Source: Camillea tinctor (taxonomy: Eukaryota; Ascomycota; Sordariomycetes; Xylariales; Xylariaceae). From it: a stretch of DNA of 64,000 nt. A program made the position numbers and the translations under genes. Every line of letters starts with the position of its first letter. Positions within the stretch are counted from its first letter, which is position 1. The DNA lies in contig MU394071.1 of the NCBI GenBank assembly GCA_022578605.1, positions 186,001 to 250,000 of the forward strand, read 5' to 3'. Under the pieces are notes generated by a model that saw only the letters and a program-made list of their open reading frames with translations, did not search any database and was not told where the DNA came from. Shown piece after piece: positions 33,901-46,732 of the stretch.

Positions 33901-35900
33901 ATTTATAGCCAAGTAAAATAAGTACTTAATACTTTGCTAAAACAAAGTGGGAATGAAACTAGGAACCGACCGGCCGGTCACGCTGTTCCCATTCTCCGGA
34001 CTAATAGTAATAATAGTAATAATAATCGTTACCTAAGTACAACGACACACAAGAGTACATATAAGTACATTATAGTTATGCCTACCCGTCTACTGTGTGC
34101 TTGTATACACATGGGTTACTTAGTTAGTATACAAGTTCGAGTTGTTAGCCGCTCCAAAGCGACGTTTCCGGCTTTCCTAGTTGGCCGTTTCAATGTCACA
34201 TGGGCGCCGCACGATTGGAGGTTGGCTGAGGTTTATTAGACTTACATGTGTACTTACTACATCCATATATCAAATAAGCCAACGAGAGGTTTTACATTAC
34301 ACACGGGATTAAGATAGCCTACCTATGGACATTGTAATTTGTACGCAGTTGTGCATTGTAGTTATGCCTAGTCTATCTAAACCCGTCATTAAAGAAAATG
34401 CTACCTACACATCCAGCCTACATACATTGGATGCCATCATCTGACCTGGTCCCATTTGGGGCTGAGGCGGCTGTAAAGAGATATCGAGAGAGAGCCTTAT
34501 CATTTTAGTAGTTATCCACCCATCCATCCATTCCATCAGCGGCACTACCACCCACCTATCAAAGTCCATGCATTATCATCATCAAGGGTATCTCTGTTTA
34601 TCTATTTAAGTAAGTAACAGAAAAGACCAAGGGAAAAAAAGGATGGTGTCCGAAACAGGCCGAGCTGGCTCACTCGGTAGTTCGTAGTCGTTCGGATAGT
34701 GACTCGTTCGGTAAGTTACTTAAAGGTCCTAGGGAGGGGAAGGGAGGGCACTGATGCAGGAGAGATTGGTCTTGATTGATTTGATTTGATTGATTAATAG
34801 AATACGCAATTGATAAAACAGGACAACAGGACACATATCAAATCAATCAATCAAATAAAACCGGGGATCTTAAGGAACCCCCCGAGAGAAAGAGAGAGAA
34901 CGAAGGCTAATTCCCTTTCTCTGTCTCTTCTCTCCGCTTTCCGGGGATTCCCCATATTAAGGGTTGGTTTGATGTGTTGGTACTTAGATAGTACCTGAAT
35001 GGTTTAGGTGTGTGCACTAATTGCGCCGGTGCCATGTTTGTATGTTTTGTAAAATTGGGGGTACTTACAACTCTTGCTTGCTTCAAAGTCCTGCTACGGG
35101 GAAGTCTCTGTAAATGTACCTACATTGCCTCTTACACCACAAGTTTTCCCCCTTTCTGCCATTATACTACTACCTAGTTTAACCCCTTCGTGACCACTTT
35201 TTCTGCATGCACACGTCTATCTGTCTATCTGTCCCTTTTTTTTTTTTTTTTTATCTGCCTTCGCATTTCCTAAGTTTGATGTTAGTTCGTCTAGCAACTC
35301 AACAAATGGCGTAATGTAAACAAGATGATACACTACAAGCAAACCCAACAAATGCTCCATAAAAGCATAAAATGTGTGTAAAAACTTTATGCGCGCAAGT
35401 TATCGATATTTCACTCCGTGACCCCTTTTTTATAAGGTGATTTAAAGCAATTTATGAAATGTATAGTATGTGTACCTAAGTATAAACATCACGAATGAAC
35501 CTCGGTTTTTTTTTTGTGCAAACTGCATAACTATGATTCAGGTACATACTCCTACAGTGGGTAAGTACTACACATGGACACACCCCTGGTCTCTGGTACG
35601 GTTCCCGCTGAGCATGAGCATGGGAAACGCCGTGTGCGTCATCATCTATCTATGGTTATCGATAACGTTGTGTGTAGTAACTTACTACAGTACACTAGGT
35701 ACAGTACCTATTAAGTTACATCCTACTTCCGCTAAGACCTGGGTCACATCATTTACGCCTGTGGCCTTATCTGAGTCACCCGGCCTCTTTTTCTTCATCA
35801 TCATCACCAGAAAGAAAAAGAAAAAAAAAAAGAAAAAAAAAGAAAGAAAGAAAGAAAGAAAACCCCCTTTGTCCTTGTTACTTACCTCAGTTCCAAAAAA
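30925..35900. other. Large gene-free region
   Basis: About 5 kb with no supportable gene on either strand; the frames present lack domains and splice extension. It is AT-rich, with a TACCTAGGTA palindrome (32963-32972), an AAT-type trinucleotide run near 34,005-34,026, a T17-like tract near 35,238 and an A/G-rich run (AAAG repeats) at 35,811-35,860. Confidence 0.5.
35811..35860. repeat. AAAG-type purine microsatellite
   Basis: A run of A and G only, ending in several AAAG units. Confidence 0.9.
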
Positions 35901-36910
35901 GTAAATCCTTGTTCTCCCCCATCCTCCCATCCTTTGTCTTAACAAGCAACAACAGTGACAGTGAAACCCGTCAAACCCATATTCCTTCTTCTTGTGCTTT
36001 CTCCGACTGACATTTTTTTTGTTTTATCCTTCTTATACTATACCTCGTACTCATATTATCCTTTCCTCCCTTTTCTTCCCCCTCCCCCCCTTTTTTTTTA
36101 ATTATCCTGTCCTTTCTTTCTTTTTATTATCTCTGACCATTACACAATCATCACCAACTCACAAACAAAGAACAGAAAATAAAAGAATAGCTGATCGCTA
36201 CTCCGTACTATTCAAAAAACTTACCCATCGTCACTTGACGTCGTTGCGCCTGCTTATCTCACCGTGTTTCTTTCCCACGCCACGTCTACGTAGCGGGACT
36301 CTCACACAAAGCCAGCCCAGGACACTTGCAAACAGCGAACCCCGAGGCACAGGACCTTTCCCTCCCTCCTACCTAGACCTCCATCCAGGTACCCAGATCT
36401 CGCCCACCTCGGCCACGCTCAACTTACCTAATCGTCATCGGTTCGTCCTGTGACTCGACCGCTTCCTCCGATCGCTTTCCCTCTCCTTCTTTCCAACAAT
36501 AGAGACCCTCCTCCATCATCTGATATTACCTTGCTCCCCCATCCCCCTAGGAAATCTCTCGATCATCGTTCTTTTCCCTATAATTTGATCATTTGTACCA
36601 AATACCCTCATAGATCTCGTCGTACTTCTCGTCCCGTATTCTCATATTATAATCAACCCTCTCCCGTATTCACACATACACACACTTATTGTCCCTGCGT
36701 CTTTCCAGCTGCGCTGTCTTTTGGCTTTACACCGCCCGAAGGTACAGACCTAGACAAAGAACACATCAACAATATAAACAAACCTACCAGGAATCAGAGC
36801 TTGCTTTCGGTTCTTGCTCTGACGTCGCGTTTGAAACAAACGTTTCTGTAATCCAGCATTGTATTCCCATAAATCAACCCAACCACACACTTTCACCCAA
36901 CATTATCATC
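35901..36910 (+). promoter_or_regulatory. Long pyrimidine-rich promoter or leader
   Basis: About 1 kb directly before the ATG at 36911 is strongly C/T-rich, with T and C tracts at 36,010-36,130 and CT-rich sequence to about 36,700. This is common in promoters and leaders of actively expressed fungal genes. Several upstream ATGs and short frames are present. No domain is seen in them. Confidence 0.5.
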
Positions 36911-37600
36911 ATGGCTTTTGACCAGGCTCGAGACCTCCGCAGCTTTGCTCAGGACTCGAAGCGCGTTAAGCAGCACAAGGAGAAGTGGTCCCGGGGAAGC
37001 CGCCCTTCGCCTGGCTGCAAGTACAACTTCTTCGACGATACCATCGTGACTGGCAGTGATAGCCAGCGCGAGAAGATGCGGCCGATGCGAGCGGAGCGGT
37101 TCGCATAGTAAGTTACTTCTCCTGGTTACCGGTTTCACTCGAAACCATCCCACTAACGAGAGAGTAGCTCGTATCGGTTGCCCACACAGAACATCGTCAA
37201 GCCGCGGTCGAAGACCCGGTTCGACATCCCGCAAAACCACTCGCGCGCTAAAATCGATGCTCTGGCTGAGCTCCAGGACACATCCAACATCTCGCGTTCC
37301 CTCCACGATCTCATGTCCTCCCCCCAGGACCGGCGGAAGTTGAGTGTATCGGATAACATCCTCTACAGCTTCGACCGGGCCGATACCCCCGGCAAGCCAC
37401 TGTCGCTCGACGTATTCGTCAAGGCGAACCCGAAGGAGACGGAGAAGTTCGTGGAGAAGGAGTACGAGATCCTGGACAACAACGGAGATGCCCTCAAGGG
37501 CCGGAAGGCTCGGAGGAACCTCCGGCGCGGAAAGAACAGTCATCCATCCGTCACGGAAGAGCCTGAACCCCTCGAGGACGATGGCTTCGAACTTGTATAA
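36911..37600 (+). CDS. Small basic protein of unknown function
   Basis: Two exons (36911-37107 and 37168-37600; donor GTAAGT, acceptor GAGTAG, CTAAC branch site) give 209 residues. The protein is hydrophilic and charged, with no signal peptide or membrane segment. A short folded-looking part (DNILYSFDRADTPG, VKANPKETEKFVEKEYEIL) lies between basic ends (SKRVKQHKEKWSRGSR; RKARRNLRRGK) and an acidic tip (EEPEPLEDDGFELV). I do not recognise a catalytic or binding motif. The clear splice site, codon use and strong leader support a real, expressed gene; the tidy length suggests a conserved small fungal protein. Confidence 0.75.
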
Positions 37601-40600
37601 ACCGGGAGCGGAGTAGCGGGTTTTGGGGGGTTCGTCCCCTCCCAATAGCCGGATGTGGTCGGCTTCATTGCGTCTTGACTGCATCCTTGTTTCTTTCTAC
37701 CGCTGCGACTTGTTTTGTACATTCTTGCACCCCCTGCTTATATTATTCGCCATCACGATGGGTATGATTTCGAGTTGTTTTTCTCTTCTCTTCTGCATCG
37801 TCGGAGGGAGCTCACTGCTTCGTCCACGGAATACCCGTTAGACACTCTTCAGCCTTTCGTCGACTCCTTATCCAACGTCTGGTTTCGCAAGAAATTGCAC
37901 GCACTGCATCATCCTAGTTTCGTTCTGACTTTCTGGTTGTTCTGGTTGAAGGCGGCTTCTCCCATTTGTATTTCGTTGATTTCCTTGCATTAACTGCTTG
38001 GATCTCGCCTTGTTTTTTGCTCTTTATTTTTTTTGGCTGATAGAATGGAGATGAGCATTATCGAGCTTGACTCTGACAAGGGAGGTTTCGGTCGGTCGGG
38101 GAAGGATGGCTCGGCAATATAGGCTGTTTGCATCGGCGGAGAGAAGGATGATGGTTTTGCTTGCGTAGTGTATCGTTGCAGTGGAGTGTAAAGTAGGGCA
38201 TAATCGTCGGACAGAAGAGGATATTTAGAGTAAATTGCTTGTTTTTTTATCGTGCTTCTTATGGTCGCTTTCATAGTCGGGGGAGACGTTTCTTCTTAGT
38301 TGTTTCTTCGGACGGTGATGTTGTTATCCGCATACTGTCCTGCTGTAGCGAGCTACTGACGGATAATGTTCTTGTCTAGGTAGTCTTTCTCGACTCCTGG
38401 AAGCCTTAATGAACAAGCTGGTTTATACCCCTCTTGAACTTGCAAGTAGATAAACATAAAGCATCTGTCCTGTCTTCCTGTCTATCGGTCTGGGTAAAGT
38501 AGGCACTACCTAAGTGATCATATCATATCACTTGATACGACAGGAAGAACCTTTTCAGTAGGTAAAAGAGGTGCTAAAATGGAAAGAAAGAAATACAAAT
38601 ATGAGAAACTTGAAAATAAAAGAAGAAATGGAAACATAAACATAAATGCAAAATGCAAAATGAAACGGTACGTAGTAAAGGAGAAACGAGGAAGAGAGAG
38701 GAGGGAAGAAGAGAAGATATGAAGGTGGTTTATTTTGGAAGTTCAAGTGAAATTTTTTTCTTCTCTGCAACAAGTTTTTTTGTGTGGTTTTCTTCGTGGT
38801 CCGTGCGGGTTTCTCTTCTCTCTCTTTTTCCGTGTAAGTCAGATCATGTGAGAGGGGGGAACATGAGACTTTGCTGGTAATCAACGACATAACCAACCAT
38901 GTTTGATGCTACCAACAGACCAACCTTTCAACATGGAGGTCGGATAATTCAGGTGATATGGATTAGGTTAGGTTATAAGTAGAAATGGATTGTTGGTGGT
39001 TTTTGTTTGTTGGTAAATACTACCGTGTAACTAGATACGTCATTAGCAGGGGAACTTAGCACGTGGCGTGGAGTTTGGGTACGGTAGTTAAGGTTTAAAC
39101 TTGGACTAGGGAATTTAGGTATATGCTTAACCTTAACTCTGGGTCTTTTTTTAGTTGTAGTCTGTGATAGGAGGGATGCGGGTATGTGTATAACCAATAT
39201 AAGTATCAGGGATCTTGCTGGTTGTAGACAAATAGGTAGTCTTGTAGGTAAGGATTTAAGCTATGGATTTATACAAAGAATGAGTACATGCCTAGCATGA
39301 GACCGGCTCGGAAGAAGCTTAAAATAAAATAGAAGAGGCGCAGTTTAATAGGAGAGTTTGAAAGGTAGGACAGGGAAGTTATGTAGGACACGTGGGGTCA
39401 TAGGTTAGAATCTCTCTCGTGATGCTCCCGGTAAAAGTTAACTGCCAGACGAGGGCAAAGTAGAACTGCTAACATGTCCATTAACATACCGTAACTCAAG
39501 AGAAAAGAAATCTTAAACAGTCATAGAAAGCTGGATGAAAACCGATCAGGCAAGTAATGTTATGTCCAAAGGTTACTGAGAAATGCCGATCTACCATCTA
39601 AGCAACGCATCAAGGGCGTCTAACAGCTTCGTGGCTAAGATGATATATCATGTTGCTTGATGAGACTGTAGGTCAATCAGAACCTAGTATCGCCACCCCA
39701 AGCTCAATGACATCCGTGCTGTGTAAGCGAACACCTGTGTATCAAGAAGGGAGAAGGGGGGGTGTTTTAAAAAGAGTGTGTATCCGTGTCACTATCCATG
39801 GCTACTGGGGAGATAGTGCCTGGAAGATGTTGTCTCCATGTGAAGGACCTTGGTTACTCATGTGGCATAGGATATATTCCCCATTTCACCGGTGTACCAC
39901 TAGTATGTGTCTCTCAAACAACCATGTAGTGGCTTACACAACTTCTCATCACAGGAATTTTTGGTCGTACCATTTACAGACAGGGAACTAGAACTGTGGC
40001 CATCGTGACTCACCCTTCACTCAAGGTGTACAAAACGGTTTGTTTCTTTGATACACACATCAACTAACAGCATATAAGCGAGGTATTTAATATATCTGAT
40101 GCTAGTAAGCCTTATCTGCTGTGCTTGATTTAGATGCTACAACATACATACACTGTGTGATAACACCAACCTAAAATCTTAAATACCCTAGATATATACC
40201 CCCAGAGTGATACTCGTATGATGATCATTGACTCCCTTTTATGTGTATTCCCTTTTCTTTTAAATAAAGGAAGATTCGGTATCACGCGAGTACCAAATAT
40301 AGACTTGGTTACGACAGATATTTGTCTCAAATATTTATTGTTTGCTAATTATGGTGTTTACCCTCACTCTCGTGAAACGATTGTGGACATTTAGTGTTGG
40401 TTTCAATCCCCTTATCCCCAACAACTGACTGACAGTTAGAAGACCTAAGATCTTCTCTTTCTGAAAGGTTGAGTTTATCATATGGCATCTCTTGTGATTT
40501 ATTCATTTTAGTTATAACTACTAACGTTAATGTCTATTTTAAACCCCTTTCTCAATTCAAGAATACCATAGTCATAATATAGTTATTTTATATCACTACG

Positions 40601-40926
40601 AATTTCCCGAAGAGGTCAACGTAGCGGTGACATATGTAGGTGTAGTTTTAGTTTTCTTGCACAAGAATACAGTAGGTAACTATATTACCACTTTCTTGGG
40701 TCCTCGTGACATAAAGTACTCTGCATGGCCTGGCCCCGAACTAAGATTTTACGTGAGAAATGTATAAAGGCTCCCCAGCACCCAAGCTATAGGTGTATTG
40801 GAAATTTCCAAGGTGTCCCAAAGAATTTTTTTCTTTCCCAAAACAACAACATTAACAACAATAAATCCTCACAGTCAATCCTCTTACATTATATTTTCCA
40901 CAAACATAACGGTTTCTACAGAAGAA
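37601..40926. other. Gene-free region
   Basis: About 3.3 kb without a supportable gene. The first few hundred bases are T-rich and likely the 3' untranslated part of the gene before it. Short frames such as 39650-39991 show no domain. Confidence 0.45.
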
Positions 40927-41253
40927 ATGTCTCCTACGTGTACAGTGACTCCAGGTACCATGCATTACAATTGGGGGGAAACTGTTGTTGTTAAAGTTAA
41001 ATTTGACAGCGGACCAGTGTTTTTACACGGATGGCCTAATTATCTCGAACCTGGCTTGACGAAGGCAATGGGGCCATCGAAGATTCATAAGCTCAATCAA
41101 AATCAATGCGAACAAGAGTTGATATTCACAATAGGCACAGGTGCGGAGTTGAACGAGCCGGGGCAATACGAATTTGTTGTCAAACTGTGTGACAAGGACC
41201 ACAAGGAGATCGGCACAGGGACTTCTAAAGAGGTCAAGATATATGACAGGTAA
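40927..41253 (+). CDS. Small beta-rich protein of unknown family
   Basis: From the ATG at 40927 the frame encodes 108 residues. The sequence alternates hydrophobic and polar residues (NWGETVVVKVKF, EQELIFTIGTG, GQYEFVVKLCDKDH) as in a single Ig-like or beta-sandwich domain. There is no signal peptide. The stop TAA is part of GTAAGT (41250), a strong donor, so the frame may instead continue by splicing. One candidate second exon, after an acceptor near 41,362 or 41,403, would add a Cys-rich tail (SECKCSGCGHT) and end at about 41467. The function is unknown. Codon use is less GC-biased than in the core genes of the window. Confidence 0.5.
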   Translation: MSPTCTVTPGTMHYNWGETVVVKVKFDSGPVFLHGWPNYLEPGLTKAMGPSKIHKLNQNQCEQELIFTIGTGAELNEPGQYEFVVKLCDKDHKEIGTGTSKEVKIYDR

Positions 41254-42818
41254 GTATATTCTCCTTTTGTTTTCCATCGGCTCTATTCCTTAAACAAGGA
41301 TCATATCCGTCTACAACCCCCCGATTACCACAAGCCTTTTCCCATATTATCCCTTTTATAGCAACGCGAAGATGAGGCATAAGCTTACTTATTTATTCAA
41401 TAGCAACACGTCACTCCAGTTACATGACAAATCAGAATGCAAATGCTCAGGTTGTGGCCACACCTGAATCGTATAGAATACATTACTACAGGTAGGCCCT
41501 TAAGGCCTCCATCTTCTCTCCTACAACCTAACACACCTCATGGCAAGCCACCTAAAATCAACACATGTCACTATTCAAACACATTAAGGCAGCTCTTGGC
41601 GCAAACTATTAAGGGCAAATTACTAGGAGGGCAACTACGGAGCTTGCTTTCACCATACGATGGTGTGGGCTGTCAGTACGTGCGACAATGTGGATTTTAT
41701 GGCGAAGTGTGTTGTACACCTGGCGTCTTTGATGCCAGTTATAGTACTATCGATGCTGTGCGGCACTCACCACACTACCGGATTCCTGATTTCTGCATGG
41801 GATAGTCACGAGGGACTATGTTACGTTAGTAGATGACTCAGCAGGCCTTAGTATTTAGTTCCTTTTTGGTTTTCATCATTATCTCTCCCTCTCTCTCTCA
41901 TACACACACACAAGCATATAGCACAATACAGACCATTGTGCCCAGTGCCCGTATGTGTTCCAGGGGGTCATCCCCCACAGACTAAGCAAATGTTGAGGTA
42001 GTCGATACGTTGCTATGACCAGAACCTTGACCACAACCACATGTATCACCCGTTACACATATGGGGAACCACTTCTTTGTTCCCTCTAACCCCTGACAGG
42101 ATATCATCATGATTATGGACAAACTTGATGTGACAGGAACCCTCTGTGCCATGTGGGATGAAGCTAGATTTTTTTGGGGAAGATTTCAAAGTAGAGAGCA
42201 TAGAATGTTAGATACAAGTGGTTAGAAAGGGAAAGAGGGAGACTCTCTGCAATACATGGGGATATAGATAGCAATAACGAACGATATATGGATCAACTAA
42301 CCAAGTTGATAGGGGTAATTGGAATGTCGTTGGTATGCTTAGTAAGCTAACACGGAAAATCGCATTGGCATCGATATTTGCATGTTATATGCAGGAAAGC
42401 ATAGCGACCCACTCTTCCTCTCTTATCAGAGCATATCTATCGGAAAAGTTCCAGCTTCAACTTTGCCATCGTCATCATCCATCACTTATCTCCATCACTT
42501 ATCAGTGCCGTACATACAAAACAAAACAAACAGAGCACAACACAGTTCACAGACGCTATCGCGTTAACACGGTTGAATTGAAACGAGATATAGGACTGAA
42601 CGGGCCTCCATATACTACGCATCAATTCTGAGTAAACCTTCTGGATATACGAGGTATCTTCGACACTACTTCCACTCTACCTTTGGGTATCTCCTAGCAA
42701 TCCCGTCTGCGACAAACAACAGCCATTACACTCCGAATCCGCAAAGGCCAGGCTTGCCCGCCTGCCTATCTACTTCTCCTCTCCTCTCCTCCATTATCCA
42801 ACACCCGACTTCCCCACC
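41254..42818. other. Intergenic region before BUD13
   Basis: About 1.6 kb. Apart from a possible second exon of the preceding gene, nothing coding is supported. A CT/CA-rich patch lies at 41,883-41,912, and C/T-rich leader sequence precedes the ATG at 42819. Confidence 0.45.
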
Positions 42819-43883
42819 ATGCCCTCCGACCTCTCCAGCTACCTAGCCACGCACTACCTAACCGCCGACCCGAAGCCCTCCAAGAAGCGCAAGCGCAGCA
42901 AGAAAGAAGAACCAGGAAGCGGGCTCATCATCGCCGACGACGACGGCGACGCCAGCTGGTCGCGCCGCGGCAACAACAACAACGACGATGAGAACGACGA
43001 CGGCCTCCCCGCCACCGTAGCCGGCACCAGCGCCGAGTTCCGCAAGGCCAAAAAGAGCGGGTGGAGAGTCGTCGGCGCCCCGGCCCCGGGCCCCAACCCC
43101 AGCACCCCCCCTCCCGCGTCCGACGCGGACCACGTGCTCGCCTCGGCGGCGGCCGAGCTCGCCGCCGCGTCCGGCGCCGCAGGCGACGACTCGCCCGTCG
43201 TCATGATGAGCGACGGCACGCACGCGGGCCTGCAGACGGGGGCGGCGGTGTCCGCGCAGCTGGAGCGGCGGCGGCGGGCGGAGCGCGACGAATACGAGCG
43301 CGAGCGGCGGGCGCGGCGCAAGCACAAAGGCCAGGACGAGGAGGAGGAGGAGACGGTGTACCGCGACGCCACGGGGCGGCGCGTGGACGCGTCGATGAAG
43401 CGGGCGGAGCTGCGGCGCGAGGCCGAGGCGGCGCGGCAGAAGCAGGAGCAGGCGGTGCGCGAGCTGCGGGGCGACGCGCAGGTGGAGGAGGCGCGGCGGC
43501 GGCGGGAGGCGCTGGACGACGCGGCGGTGATGGGGGTGGCGCGGGGGGTGGACGACGAGGACATGAACCGGGAGATGAAGGGGAAGGTGCGGTGGGGGGA
43601 CACGATGGCGGAGTTCGTTGGTGCTGCTAGTAACACCGGCGGCGGGGGTGGTGCCGTCGCGAAAACGAAAGATGGTGGAGGTAGTAGTAGTAGCAGCACT
43701 AAGGCCAAGAAAGGTCGGCCTATATACCAGGGCGCGTGGGCGCCGAACCGGTACCAGATTCGCCCGGGGTACCGGTGGGACGGCGTGGACCGGAGCAATG
43801 GGTTTGAGGCGGAGCGCTTCAAGGCGATTAACCGGCGCGAGAGGAATAAGGGGTTGGAGTATTCATGGCAGATGGATGAATGA
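42819..43883 (+). CDS. bud13: Pre-mRNA-splicing factor Bud13/Cwc26 (RES complex)
   Basis: This intronless gene encodes 354 residues. The C-terminal end carries the family signature (about residues 301-350): [20 protein letters not shown] followed by VDRSNGFE. The N-terminal SSYLATHYL and basic KKRKRSKK are also usual. The middle is very charged and Ala/Glu/Arg-rich, with a long helical region of Arg/Glu/Ala repeats. Bud13 with Snu17/Ist3 and Pml1 forms the retention and splicing complex that binds the activated spliceosome in the nucleus; the C-terminal part binds Snu17. The length lies between yeast (266) and human (619) homologues. The gene is extremely GC-rich, which leaves a long open frame on the opposite strand. 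It converges with the TFIIF alpha gene. Confidence 0.92.
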   Translation: MPSDLSSYLATHYLTADPKPSKKRKRSKKEEPGSGLIIADDDGDASWSRRGNNNNDDENDDGLPATVAGTSAEFRKAKKSGWRVVGAPAPGPNPSTPPPASDADHVLASAAAELAAASGAAGDDSPVVMMSDGTHAGLQTGAAVSAQLERRRRAERDEYERERRARRKHKGQDEEEEETVYRDATGRRVDASMKRAELRREAEAARQKQEQAVRELRGDAQVEEARRRREALDDAAVMGVARGVDDEDMNREMKGKVRWGDTMAEFVGAASNTGGGGGAVAKTKDGGGSSSSSTKAKKGRPIYQGAWAPNRYQIRPGYRWDGVDRSNGFEAERFKAINRRERNKGLEYSWQMDE

Positions 43884-44550
43884 ATAGCAGGATGGAAAAT
43901 GGGGAGTAAAGATAGAGAAAGTCGGTCGAGGCAAGAAAACGAAAGGAGAAGACGGTTATGCATCGTATATATATGACTATCGATCTTGTCGATGTGGGTG
44001 GTGGTTATTAGAATGCTTTAATATAATAATAATACCCCTTTACATGTATTGATTCTCTCGTACGAAGCATAACACATCAAAGTTTATTGTAACTAACCTA
44101 GAGTATTTGGTTGTTTCACTTAACTAAGATTTCTCAACGTCGACTATTTTCCTTTTTTTTTTTTGCCCCTCCTCTTCTTTTCTCTAATCATCTCACTTGT
44201 TTTTATTTCCCATAAATGCAAAAAAAAAAAAAAATCGTGCATTCCTGTTTGCTGTTGTATATTGTAGCGCGAGTGCGTGTGTGCTATTCTGGTCTACCGT
44301 GACACTATAAATTTGTATAATAAAACAACGTAGAACGCTCTTCACCCGTCTCTCCTCATCCCTTTCCTCCCATCCATGAGAATTCGTAATGTAGATATGA
44401 GGCATGGGGTCACAAGTCACCTAGGTAAAACCTAGAGTATGAAAGGGGAAATTTGTCAACCGAAAATACTGCGTCTCCTCCTCGGACTTAAAGCACCAAA
44501 AGGAAAGAAAGAAAACCCCCGCAAGACATGTCGCTACTCAATGGCTTCCT
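43884..44550. terminator. Convergent 3' flanks of bud13 and tfg1
   Basis: This 667-bp AT-rich stretch lies between two convergent genes. It has T-tracts (about 44,150-44,164) and an A-tract (44,220-44,234) on opposite sides, fitting polyadenylation and termination of both transcripts. No gene is seen. Confidence 0.5.
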
Positions 44551-46732
44551 TCAAGACTTGCGACGCAGGAGTTTCTCAGCGCTATTGAAGTTGGCATTCT
44601 CCTTGACAAGCTTGAGCCAATCCTTTCGCGACATGCAGCCGGGCCTGTCTATCCGATCCTGGAACACCTTCAAGAGTCCACCAATAGTGACACCTCCTGG
44701 AAGGGGTGGCAGGGCATCGACAATCTCCTGCGGAGTGATAAGGTCTGAAGAACCTTGGACAGGGGAACCGGGGGAGTTGGCTCGGGTGCCCGAGATACTG
44801 CTGCCTTGTGGAGGAACCGGGCTACCGGCTCGTGAACCAGCGGGCGTCCCCTTTGAAGGGATAGTATGGCTCGGAAGATGCTTCTTCTTGCCTCCTGCGC
44901 CATCAGACATTTCTCCACCCGTAGCCTCGCCGTCACTGGTGGAGCCTGCAGTAGGCCGGACACGTTGAGGCAGCGGAGTACCACTACGGCTGTCTGGGAT
45001 AGAAGAGCCGGGACCCGTCTTCTTCTTCTTCTTGCGGGTAGACTCGGTGCCACTAGAATCCGAAACCATTGGAGATCCAGGTCGCTTAAGAGACTTGCCC
45101 TTCTTTGCTGCCTCCGCAGCTGCCTTTTTGCCTTGTGGAGTGCTTGCCCCCTTAGAGCCAGCTCCAGAAGCCGCATTCTTATCCTTCTCCTTGTCCTTGT
45201 CTTTCTCCTTTTCCTTCTCCTTATCCTTATCCTTGTCTTTATCTCCTTTCTTCTCCTCATCTTTCTTCTCCTCATCTGACTCCGATTCCGATTCGCTCTA
45301 AAACCTTACGTTAGCTCTGCGCCGAGGAACAATCGCCAAAATTACTTACCGAGGAAGCGAATGGGTCTCTGTCCATGGAGGAGTCACTGTCGTATTGGAA
45401 CTGCTTGTCATGCCTGAGAGCCTTCTTCACGTGCTTGCCGAGGAGTTTGGTCAACTCCTCTTCCTTTTTCAAGTCGGCTTCTTCCTTCTCCACTTTCTGC
45501 TCATCTGCGTCGCCGAATAGGTTGGCACCAAGCTGTTCACGGCGAACTCGCTCCTTCGAATCTTTCACTTCCTCGTCCCTATCAGGTTCGAAGCCAGCCG
45601 TCTCGTCGTCGTCCTGGAATTCGTCTCCAGACATATCAATATCATCGTGTTCCATCTTCTCCCTGCGGGAAGCCTGCTGGAAAGTACTACTTTCCTGCTT
45701 AACCGCGACACGACCATTCATGATTTTTCGCGACTCTTCCATAGCCCTTTCCGCCTTCTCTCGGTCCGCATCTCTGATAGCCCAGCGTCCAAGACTAGCA
45801 TTCTTGCTCATGATCTTCTCAGCCTCTTCGATGGACAAAGCTTGAAATGCTCCGCGCTTCGAGGTAAACTTGTACCACTTCTCCAGGGGGACCATGCGGA
45901 ACCCACCATTATGGATCATTAAGGCAACTTTGCTGTCGGACAAGGGTGCTTCATATTGGCCAACCCAGACGTTCTTCCCATCAGCATCCTCTAGGTGCCA
46001 GGGCAATGCTTCCTCGTATCTAATCTCGGCCTCTTTCTTCTGCTGCTCGGTTCGCGCCTGGTAGTGGACCTGCATTCCCGGTTTTTTCTCCTTCTTTTGT
46101 GGTTTTTTAGGATTGGCATCCTTAACCACGGGTGCTTTCTGGGCGTCATCGATAGCGCGTTGAGCTTCTCTCTCGGCTTTAATCTGCGCAAGTTTTTCGT
46201 CCTCTTCCGTGTTGACTACCGGTGGTTCTTCGACAACCTCCTCCTTGACCTCACGACCAGGTGGCGGCTGTCTTGGGTCACGCCGGTGCAAAGTGACGGG
46301 GCGAGCAAACTTGGACTGATCAGTGGGATCGATATCACTTTGCTGGGGACCACGAGCGGCGTTTGCGAATCTCATTATATGGAAACGCAAACCCTCTTTC
46401 AGGGCCTTCTTGGTGATATATAGAGGATACTCTTGGGCATCGGGAGGTTTAGGCATGGACCATCCACCATTTTGCCGGCGCAAGTGGTCGAAGTTAATTG
46501 GACCGTTGGTCGTCTGTGCAGGGCGTGGCTGAGGCTTCATGCTCGGGCGAGCAGTGGTGGCAGAAGATGCACCTTTGGCGGGCGGGATAGCTTTGGGTGG
46601 GGGCGGTCGCTGTATAGGCTTTTTACGAGGCACGAGAGGGTTTCCGGTATTCCGCGGACGGCGGAGAGGAGGCGCTCCGGAGGGAGGAGTTGGCCTCTGG
46701 CCATTGGGGCCACCCGAGGGTGATGCGCTCAT
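44551..46732 (-). CDS. tfg1: Transcription initiation factor IIF alpha subunit (RAP74/Tfg1)
   Basis: Two exons on the minus strand (46732-45350 and 45297-44551), joined by a 52-nt intron (GTAAGT donor, TTTTAG acceptor), give 709 residues. After a Pro-rich start, the conserved N-terminal dimerisation part begins at FDHLRRQNGGWSMPKPP and continues with YPLYITKKALKEGLRF, NVWVGQYEAP, and the strand-rich KVALMIHNGGFRMVPLEKW. The middle is a long charged linker with KD/KE repeats. The end (LITPQEIVDALPPLPGG to SRKDWLKLVKENA) is the C-terminal winged-helix domain of RAP74, which recruits the CTD phosphatase in other species. With Tfg2 it forms TFIIF, which brings RNA polymerase II to the promoter. 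The size agrees with fungal Tfg1 (about 735 in yeast). Confidence 0.93.

Noticed and set aside
34660..34720. A stretch with CCGAG...CTCGG and GTTCG, like a tRNA
   Set aside because: The arms do not fold into a cloverleaf and there is no proper T-loop.
41437..41805. Frame with Cys-rich segment GCQYVRQCGFYGEVCC, like a small secreted protein
   Set aside because: No signal peptide, no splice signals and poor composition; a short Cys cluster alone is not enough.
42854..43963. A 369-codon open frame on the minus strand opposite bud13
   Set aside because: The bud13 gene is extremely GC-rich, so stops are rare on the opposite strand; the frame shows only low-complexity Arg/Ser and no domain.
44866..45301. 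Plus-strand frames opposite tfg1 with Leu/Phe/Ser runs
   Set aside because: They are the antisense of Lys/Asp/Glu repeats in the TFIIF alpha linker.
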